A stretch of 7,176 nucleotides of DNA from QHWK01 sp035315685. Its GTDB lineage: Bacteria > Acidobacteriota > Vicinamibacteria > Vicinamibacterales > CAVVIG01. Within the stretch, counting starts at the first letter, position 1; each line of letters begins with the position of its first letter. The position numbers and the translations under genes are program-made. The notes under the pieces are model-generated. The model was given only the letters and a program-made list of their open reading frames with translations, did no database searches and was not told where the DNA came from. Below are positions 1 to 7,176 of this stretch, one piece after another. The stretch spans positions 1 through 7,176 of the forward strand of contig DATFXR010000355.1 in the NCBI GenBank assembly GCA_035315685.1, written 5' to 3'.

Positions 1-1314
1 GGTGTTCATCATGTCCGCGATGTCGCTCTTGATCTGCTCGCGGTAGTCGTCGAACAACGGCATCGGCCATACGCGATCGCCCGCTCGATTCGCGACGCGC
101 CGCACCGTGTCGATCCACGCATCGTTGTTGCCAAACAGGCCGGTCGTCACTTTCCCGAGCGCGACGACGACGGCACCGGTGAGCGTCGCGACGTCGACGA
201 GATGCGTCGCCCCGAGCTGGCGCGCGTACCACAGGCCGTCGCCGAGAATCAGGCGTCCCTCGGCGTCGGTGTTGATCACTTCGACCGTCTTGCCTGCGGC
301 GCTCTTCAGGATGTCGCCCGGCTTGATTGCCCGCCCGCCGGGCATGTTCTCTGTGGTTGGCACGACGCCAATCACGCGCATCGGCGCATTCAGCTGTGCG
401 ATGGCGCGCATCGCACAGGCTACCGCTGCGCCGCCAGACATGTCGTCCTTCATCAACTCCATACGGTCGGCCGGCTTGATCGAAATGCCACCCGTGTCGA
501 AGGTGATGCCCTTGCCGACCAGACCGAGGACAGGAGACGACGGCGCGCCCGCGGGCTCCCAGCGGAAGACGACGAGACGCGGCGGCTCCGCGCTTCCACG
601 CGCGACGCCGAGCAGCAATCCCATGCCCAGCTGTTCAATCTGGGCCTCGTCGAGGATTTCGGTCTTGACCCCTACGTCGGCCGCCAGCGCCGCGGCGCGT
701 TTCGCGAATTCGCGCGGCGTGAGCGTGTTGCCTGGCTCGTTTGCGAGCTCCCGTGCCAGGTTGCTGCATTCGCCGAGGATTCGGCCGCGAGCGACGCCGT
801 TGGCGCATGCAGCGTCAGGCGGGTCGGGTACTACGACGGTCCACAGAGGTGGCGGCGCCGGTGCCGGTTCCCCGGTCTTGTAGATGCCGCCGTGAAACTC
901 AGCCAGCGTCAACCCTTCACTCACCGCCTGGGCGAGCTCGGCCGGCGCTCCAGTTCCTCGAACGGTGAATGCCGCTCGCGCCACCCGTCGACTGCGCGCG
1001 CCGAGCCCCGCGGCGGCCGCAACTTTTCTGATCACATCGGTGCCGCGATCTCCCGATCCGCCGCCGACGAGTGCGACGCGGCGTGCCCGCCACGCGCTGT
1101 CGGTGATCGGCGTGACGAACAGGTCGAACGCCTTGGCTTGGAACTCCTTCGAATCGAGCGCGCGCGCGATTTCGCCGCCCGTCGCGGCGTCGAGCCCCGC
1201 CACCGCCGACACGGCCTCGTCCTGAAACCACGGCACCATCAACAAGTCGGCGTCGACTGCCGCGAGTGGACCGCCGGTGCACCCGACAGACATCGACGTA
1301 GAGGCTGAAGGCAT
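1..1314 (-). CDS. pepA: Leucyl aminopeptidase, M17 family (partial, C-terminus off the window)
   Basis: Cytosolic two-metal aminopeptidase that removes N-terminal residues from peptides. I translated the minus strand by hand: 438 codons with no stop, running off at base 1; family members are about 500 residues, so roughly 60 are missing. The N-terminal macro-like domain is about residues 1-165 (DADLLMVPWFQDE at 21-33) and the catalytic domain follows. Numbered from the ATG at 1314, K268 and D273 lie in VGKGITFDTGG, K280 and D291 in IKPADRMELMKDDMSGG, and D350, E352 and R354 in NTDAEGRLIL. These match the metal ligands K250, D255, D273, D332, E334 and the catalytic K262 and R336 of bovine lens enzyme at a constant offset of 18, so the enzyme should be active. 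An alternative ATG at 1293 (MSVGCTGG) aligns better with the E. coli PepA start; neither has a clear Shine-Dalgarno. Some bacterial PepA proteins also bind DNA; nothing here tests that. Confidence 0.95.
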   Translation of the reverse strand, partial: MPSASTSMSVGCTGGPLAAVDADLLMVPWFQDEAVSAVAGLDAATGGEIARALDSKEFQAKAFDLFVTPITDSAWRARRVALVGGGSGDRGTDVIRKVAAAAGLGARSRRVARAAFTVRGTGAPAELAQAVSEGLTLAEFHGGIYKTGEPAPAPPPLWTVVVPDPPDAACANGVARGRILGECSNLARELANEPGNTLTPREFAKRAAALAADVGVKTEILDEAQIEQLGMGLLLGVARGSAEPPRLVVFRWEPAGAPSSPVLGLVGKGITFDTGGISIKPADRMELMKDDMSGGAAVACAMRAIAQLNAPMRVIGVVPTTENMPGGRAIKPGDILKSAAGKTVEVINTDAEGRLILGDGLWYARQLGATHLVDVATLTGAVVVALGKVTTGLFGNNDAWIDTVRRVANRAGDRVWPMPLFDDYREQIKSDIADMMNT

Positions 1315-1320
1315 CCCGCT

Positions 1321-1347
1321 ATTATCGCTGATGGCGCTTGCTGTCGC
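1321..1347 (-). promoter_or_regulatory. Weak candidate promoter for pepA
   Basis: On the minus strand GATAAT (1326-1321) matches 5 of 6 bases of a sigma-70 -10 box. The best upstream hexamer, GCGACA (1347-1342), has 4 of 6 -35 matches but only a 15-bp spacer. A start about 7 nt beyond the -10 would fall near 1314, so the message would be leaderless if translation begins at that ATG, or carry a leader of about 20 nt if it begins at 1293. Inference from sequence only. Confidence 0.35.
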
Positions 1348-1366
1348 TCTCGGCCCACAGTACAAT
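1338..1366 (+). promoter_or_regulatory. Candidate sigma-70-type promoter for the PKD-domain gene
   Basis: TTGCTG (1338-1343), a 17-bp spacer, then TACAAT (1361-1366), a 5-of-6 match to the -10 consensus. The predicted start near 1373 leaves a leader of about 40 nt before the ATG at 1413. Its -35 box shares two bases with the weak pepA -35, so the two divergent promoters could compete for polymerase. Confidence 0.5.
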
Positions 1367-1399
1367 TTCTCTGCCCCTGCCATCGAGATCTGTCGGGTC

Positions 1400-1406
1400 G
1401 AGGGGA
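1400..1406 (+). promoter_or_regulatory. Ribosome binding site that fixes the start of the PKD-domain gene
   Basis: GAGGGGA lies 6 nt before the ATG at 1413. The reading frame is open further upstream with an ATG at 1338, but that codon lies inside the candidate promoter, lacks a purine-rich site and would put a long extension ahead of the signal peptide. The 1413 start is therefore preferred. Confidence 0.75.
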
Positions 1407-1412
1407 CGCACC

Positions 1413-1880
1413 ATGAACCATTTGCGACGGAGCGCATGGGCGGCCGCGGCGTCTCTGCTGCTGGCAGCCGTGCTGGCCGCGGCATCGCCTGCGCAAAAAA
1501 CCGACAAGGATCAGAAAGACAACCCTGACAATCGACGGCCACAGGTGAAGCTCCGGGCGCAGCCCGTGATTGCCATGGCGCCGGCGCGCATCGTGCTGAC
1601 GGCTGAGCTCATCGGGGGCGCCAACGATTTCGAAGAGTTCTACTGCGCGGCGGTTGAATGGGAGTGGGGCGACGGCACGCAGTCGGAGTCGGCGACCGAC
1701 TGCCCGCCCTACGAAGCGGGCAAATCGGAGATCAAACGCCGCTACACGGTCGAGCACGTCTTTCGCGCCGGCGCGTACCGCGTGATGTTTCACCTCAAGC
1801 GCCGCGACAAGTCGGTCGGCGCCGCCAGCGTCAATATCCAGGTCCGACCCGGACTGCGCGACGGCGAGGCGCTCCGCTAA
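1413..1880 (+). CDS. Exported small protein with one PKD-like domain
   Basis: 155 residues. Residues 1-27 form a classic Sec signal peptide: basic start (MNHLRR), alanine/leucine core, and a likely signal peptidase I cut after SPA (A27). No lipobox cysteine is present, so the mature protein should be soluble in the periplasm or outside the cell. A short charged linker (about 28-45, rich in K, D, N, R) leads to a domain at about 48-146 with PKD hallmarks: a WEWGDGT turn (82-89; PKD consensus WDFGDGT) and a closing half with H115, F117, G120 and Y122 followed by the final strand VNIQV. C78 and C97 flank the GDGT loop and could form a disulfide. PKD domains are immunoglobulin-like folds usually used for binding or spacing in larger surface enzymes; here it stands alone, so a role cannot be assigned. 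It has its own candidate promoter and a downstream terminator, suggesting a single-gene transcript divergent from pepA. Confidence 0.85.
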   Translation: MNHLRRSAWAAAASLLLAAVLAAASPAQKTDKDQKDNPDNRRPQVKLRAQPVIAMAPARIVLTAELIGGANDFEEFYCAAVEWEWGDGTQSESATDCPPYEAGKSEIKRRYTVEHVFRAGAYRVMFHLKRRDKSVGAASVNIQVRPGLRDGEALR

Positions 1881-1884
1881 CGGC

Positions 1885-1943
1885 CAGCCGGATCCCACAT
1901 CCGGACGCTCGAGCGGTGGCCGGGATCCTGACGGCTGCTTTTT
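1885..1943 (+). terminator. Probable intrinsic terminator after the PKD-domain gene
   Basis: The arm CAGCCGGATCCC (1885-1896) can pair with GGGATCC (1922-1928) and GGCTG (1933-1937), giving about 12 bp with a 4-nt bulge on the right side, followed at once by C and five T (1938-1943). The 25-nt loop holds its own perfect palindrome, CGCTCGAGCG (1906-1915), so the folded form may be branched. The large loop and the bulge make it atypical, but the position 4 nt after the stop codon and the T-run support it. Confidence 0.65.
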
Positions 1944-1974
1944 CTGGGGAATTCCGGCGAGTTGAGCGTCCGTC

Positions 1975-1995
1975 TATGGCACGACGTTCGCCATA
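1975..1995. repeat. Perfect inverted repeat (possible operator or hairpin) before the small exported ORF
   Basis: TATGGC (1975-1980) and GCCATA (1990-1995) are exact reverse complements separated by 9 nt. The dyad ends 9 nt before the GTG start at 2005. Its centre-to-centre half-site distance (15 bp) could suit a dimeric regulator, or it could form a weak hairpin in the leader. It stands between a terminator and the start of a likely operon where no convincing -35/-10 pair was found. A 6-bp dyad can occur by chance, so function is uncertain. Confidence 0.3.
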
Positions 1996-2004
1996 CGAAG
2001 CGCC

Positions 2005-2244
2005 GTGCCTCTCAGACTCCGATTCGCCCAGGCACTGCTGGCGATTGCACTCGGCTTCACAGCGTTCGTTACCGTCGGCCTGACGGCGCCGGCAGACGCA
2101 GCGTTCAGCATCGTCGTCCGTCCCGTGTTCGTGACGCTCGGCATCGACGTGGACGTCAAGCTGGGGAGCAGACATCTCTACTTCAGCTGGTCAGCAATTC
2201 CACCGGCGACGCCGTCAACCAAAGCCTCAACGACTGCGCTCTAA
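2005..2244 (+). CDS. Probable small exported protein of unknown function, upstream of the permease pair
   Basis: 79 residues from a GTG start; no family recognised. The frame is open back to a stop at 1963-1965 and this GTG is the only usable start before the hydrophobic stretch. Residues 1-33 look like a signal peptide: basic MPLRLRF, a hydrophobic core, then TAPADA before AFS, with a plausible cut near residue 33. The mature part begins with alternating hydrophobic residues (FSIVVRPVFVTLGIDVDVKL) followed by GSRHLYFSWSAIP, suggesting a few beta strands, and ends in a P/T/S-rich tail. By hand count roughly three quarters of its codons end in G or C, above random but below its neighbours. Only a weak GAAG at 1997-2000 precedes the start. 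Its TAA lies 7 nt before the first permease, which has no Shine-Dalgarno of its own, so translation of this ORF may drive the permease. It could still be a chance frame, but the export-signal organisation argues against that. Confidence 0.55.
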   Translation: MPLRLRFAQALLAIALGFTAFVTVGLTAPADAAFSIVVRPVFVTLGIDVDVKLGSRHLYFSWSAIPPATPSTKASTTAL

Positions 2245-2251
2245 TCTCCAC

Positions 2252-4683
<2,432 letters not shown>

Positions 4684-4687
<4 letters not shown>

Positions 4688-7098
4688 TCGACACGCTCGT
4701 TCAGGACCTGCGGTACGGCGTCCGGGCATGCCTCCGCGCGCCTGGTTTCACGCTTCTCGCGATCGTCACCGTCGGCGTCGGTGTCGGGGCAAATGCGGCG
4801 ATCTTCAGCGTCGTCAACGCGACGCTGCTGCGCCCGCTGCCCTATCCCCGCGCGACCGATCTGGTGCTGCTCACCGATGCGAACCGGGTGACCAGACAGA
4901 GCAACGGCGACGCATCGCCCGCCAATTTCCTCGACTGGCGCGAGCGGCATCGCAGCTTCCAGGACATGGCCGCGTTCCGCCAGGCCACGTTCACCCTGGC
5001 GGCGGCCGATCATCCCGAGCGTGTGGCCGGCGCGATCGTCTCATCGTCGTTCTTCGACGTGCTCGACGTCGGCCCCGCGCTTGGCCGACGGTTCGGGCCC
5101 GCGGACGCGCAGCCGGGCGCCCCGCGGGTCGCGATTCTCGCCGACGGCCTGTGGCGGCAGCAGTTCGGTGCGCGCCCCGACGTCGTCGGCGAAACGGCGC
5201 GATTCAACGACGAGCCGCACACGATTGTCGGCGTGATGCCGCCGGGCATCGACTATCCCGACCGCAGCGCCGTCTGGGTGACGGCGCACTGGCGCGTTCC
5301 GGACGATCCGCTCGTACCCGGCGTCGATCCGTCGCCGCAGCGGACGCATGGATACTTCTCGGTGCTGGCGCGACTGGACGCGGGACGAACCGTCGCGAGC
5401 GCGCAACGCGACATGGACGCCGTCGCCGCCGCAATCGAGCACGAGCACCCGGTCGAGAATCGCGATCAGGGCGTTCTCGTCACGCCGCTGCGGAGTGATC
5501 TCGTCGTCGACGTCAAGTCGACCGTCCTGCTGCTCTCGGCCGCCGTCGGGCTGGTACTGCTGATCGCGTCGGCAAACGTCTCGGGTCTGCTGCTGGCGAG
5601 AGGAAATGCGAGACGACAGGAGCTGGCGGTGCGCGCGGCACTCGGCGCGGGCCGGGCCAGGATTTTCGCGCAGCTGCTCACCGAGAGCGTCGTGCTGTCG
5701 ATCGCCGGCGGCGCCGCCGGCCTGCTCCTGACGATGTGGCTGATTGGTCCGCTGGTGCGGCTGAGCCCGGCAAACTTCGCCGTCGCCGGCGCGGTGTCGG
5801 TGGACTGGCGCGTGCTCGTGTTCGGTCTCGCAGTATCAGGCGGCGCCGGCATCCTGTTCGGTCTCGTGCCGACGCACCAGCTCGCGCGCGCCGACCTGGC
5901 CGCCGACCTCAAGCGAGGCGCACGCGGCGTCACTGCCGGACAGCGGCGCGCGCGCGGGATGCTCGTGATCGGCGAGATTGCGTTGTCGCTCGTGCTGCTG
6001 GTGTCGGCCGGCCTCGCCGTCCGCAGCTTCGTGCGCCTTGTCCACCAGCCGGCCGGATTCGACCCCGAGCACGTGCTGACCGTCAGCGTCAGCCTTCCGG
6101 TGGCCCGCTACCCGACGCCGGCGCGAAAGGCGGCTTTCTGGGAGCAGACGATTGCATCGCTGCGATCGGTGCCGGGCGCTGGCATCGTCGGCGCGACGAG
6201 CAGGCTGCCCCTGCTGCCGGGCAACAGCACGCGCGGCATCGCGATCCGCGAGTCGCCCGGCGCGCAGCTCTCCGCGCACTATCGCACGGCGTCGCCGGAT
6301 TACTTCCGCGCGATGGGGATCGGCGTGCTCCGCGGACGGACGTTTACGGACGGCGATCGCGAAGATCGTCCGCTCGTCGCCGTTGTCAACGAGACGGCGG
6401 CGCGAAGGTTCTGGCCCGGTCGCGACGCAGTCGGCGAGCGCTTTTCGATCGACGAGCCGGAGATCACGGTCGTCGGCGTCGTCGCCGACGTGCGATCGGC
6501 GTCGCTCGACGCTCCGGCACAACCGATGGTCTATGTGCCGTACCGCCAGGACCCGTGGCCGTTCATGACCCTCGCGCTGCGCACGCCGGTCGACCCGGCC
6601 ACGCTGGCCCCGGCGGTCCGCGACGCGATCTGGCGCGTCGACAAGGAGCAGCCCGTCGGCGCCGTGCTGACGATGGATCAGCAGATGGCCAACTCTCTCT
6701 CGCAACGGCGGTTCAGCACGACCCTGCTCACGGCGTTCGGCGCGATCGCCGCGGCGCTGGCCGCCGTCGGTCTCTACGGCGTCCTGGCGTTCATCGTCTC
6801 GCAGCGGCGGCGCGAGATCGGCGTCCGCATTGCGCTCGGCGCGACGCGGCGGGACGTGATCGGTGAGATTCTCGGTGAAGGGCTGCGGCTGACGGCAATC
6901 GGCACGGCGATCGGCGTCGCGCTGTCGCTGGCGGCCACGCGGCTCATGTCGACGGTGCTGTTCGGGATCGGCGCGACGGACGTCGCAACGTTCGCCGGCG
7001 CGGCCGCGCTGCTCGCACTGGTTGCGACGGCGGCGAGCCTCGTCCCGGCGCTGCGCGCGAGCCGCGTCGATCCGCTGGTCGCGCTCAGGGACGAATGA
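4684..7098 (+). CDS. ADOP-type permease 2 (duplicated FtsX/MacB-like orphan ABC permease)
   Basis: 804 residues with the same architecture as the preceding gene: QDLRYGVRACLRAPGFT start, TM1 about 22-48, periplasmic domain about 50-268, TM2-TM4 at about 279-304, 333-358 and 375-396, TM5 about 425-446, second periplasmic domain about 457-668, TM6-TM8 at about 679-705, 733-756 and 768-790. Loop signatures are ELAVRAALGAGR (313-324) and EIGVRIALGATR (711-722); the end is DPLVALRDE. Both permease units look intact, with no frameshift or truncation. The membrane and loop segments resemble permease 1 closely, while the periplasmic domains differ (no proline run, different loops), as expected for an old duplication whose partners contact different ligands or each other. 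With the ATGA overlap, the two may form a heteromer. Last 14 bases overlap a convergent gene. Substrate and ATPase partner are unknown. Confidence 0.93.
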
Positions 7099-7174
7099 TG
7101 TCGGCGCCGGCGAGCTTCCGGCTCCTGGTCTCCGCCGTGACGCTCTGCAGGTAGTCGCTGATCTGCAGCACCGT
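7085..7174 (-). CDS. C-terminal end of a convergent gene, function unknown (partial)
   Basis: On the minus strand, one frame entering from the right edge reads 29 codons ending ...RSRKLAGADIIRP and a TGA at 7087-7085. The segment begins TVLQISDYLQ and is a plausible amphipathic protein end. By hand count 27 of 29 sense codons end in G or C, the level of the real genes here, and the alternative frames give arginine-rich nonsense. It overlaps the last 14 bases of the second permease tail to tail. The fragment is too short to name a family. Confidence 0.6.
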   Translation of the reverse strand, partial: TVLQISDYLQSVTAETRSRKLAGADIIRP

Positions 7175-7176
7175 TC

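Noticed and set aside
917..1282. 121-codon minus-strand frame near the pepA start
   Set aside because: Same strand as pepA but out of frame; the pepA frame reads a normal M17 N-terminus through these bases, while this one is almost all R, G and S.
202..1308. 368-codon plus-strand frame, plus an overlapping 258-codon one (107-883)
   Set aside because: Both are antisense to pepA, whose minus-strand frame carries all M17 motifs. Their translations are arginine-, serine- and alanine-rich with no domain.
1948..1955. GGAATTCC palindrome
   Set aside because: Eight-base palindrome of the kind expected by chance, with no partner repeat and no gene-linked position.
5836..6705. 289-codon minus-strand frame opposite permease 2
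   Set aside because: Shadow of the permease frame: R-, H-, D- and A-rich, without a domain or a start site.
7095..7154. Possible third plus-strand gene starting at the ATGATG overlapping the stop of permease 2
   Set aside because: The frame hits TAG after 19 codons (7152-7154), whereas the minus strand there has a strongly coding-like frame.

Overview
The window (7,176 bp, GC-rich, third codon positions strongly G/C) looks like chromosomal DNA of an Acidobacteriota member. The main evidence is a tandem pair of about 800-residue double-FtsX/MacB-type permeases of the ADOP class (acidobacterial duplicated orphan permease), a family that is hugely expanded in Acidobacteriota. Assignment to a GC-rich lineage such as Vicinamibacteria is an inference from composition only.

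Layout. (1) 1-1314, minus strand: most of an M17 leucyl aminopeptidase (pepA) with every catalytic and metal-binding residue present; its C-terminus lies beyond base 1. (2) 1315-1412: a compact divergent control region with a good candidate promoter for the rightward gene and a weaker one for pepA. (3) 1413-1880, plus strand: a small exported protein with one PKD-like beta-sandwich domain, preceded by a clear ribosome binding site and followed by a probable intrinsic terminator (1885-1943). (4) 1944-2004: a short spacer with a perfect 6-bp dyad (1975-1995) and no convincing promoter. (5) 2005-2244: a probable small exported protein of 79 residues with a GTG start. (6) 2252-4687 and 4684-7098: two ADOP permeases overlapping by ATGA. 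(7) 7085-7174, minus strand: the C-terminal 29 codons of a convergent gene of unknown function that overlaps the end of the second permease.

How the parts fit. pepA is cytosolic peptide turnover and is divergent from the rest. The terminator separates the PKD gene from what follows. The small exported ORF and the two permeases are packed tightly enough (7-nt gap, then 4-nt overlap, no visible Shine-Dalgarno before the first permease) to suggest one transcript with coupled translation. No ABC ATPase lies in the window, as expected for ADOP loci. The transported substrate or function of the pair cannot be read from the sequence.

No RNA gene, insertion sequence, CRISPR array or clear sign of recent transfer was seen. 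The least explained part is the small exported ORF coupled to the permease pair, with the dyad in front of it.
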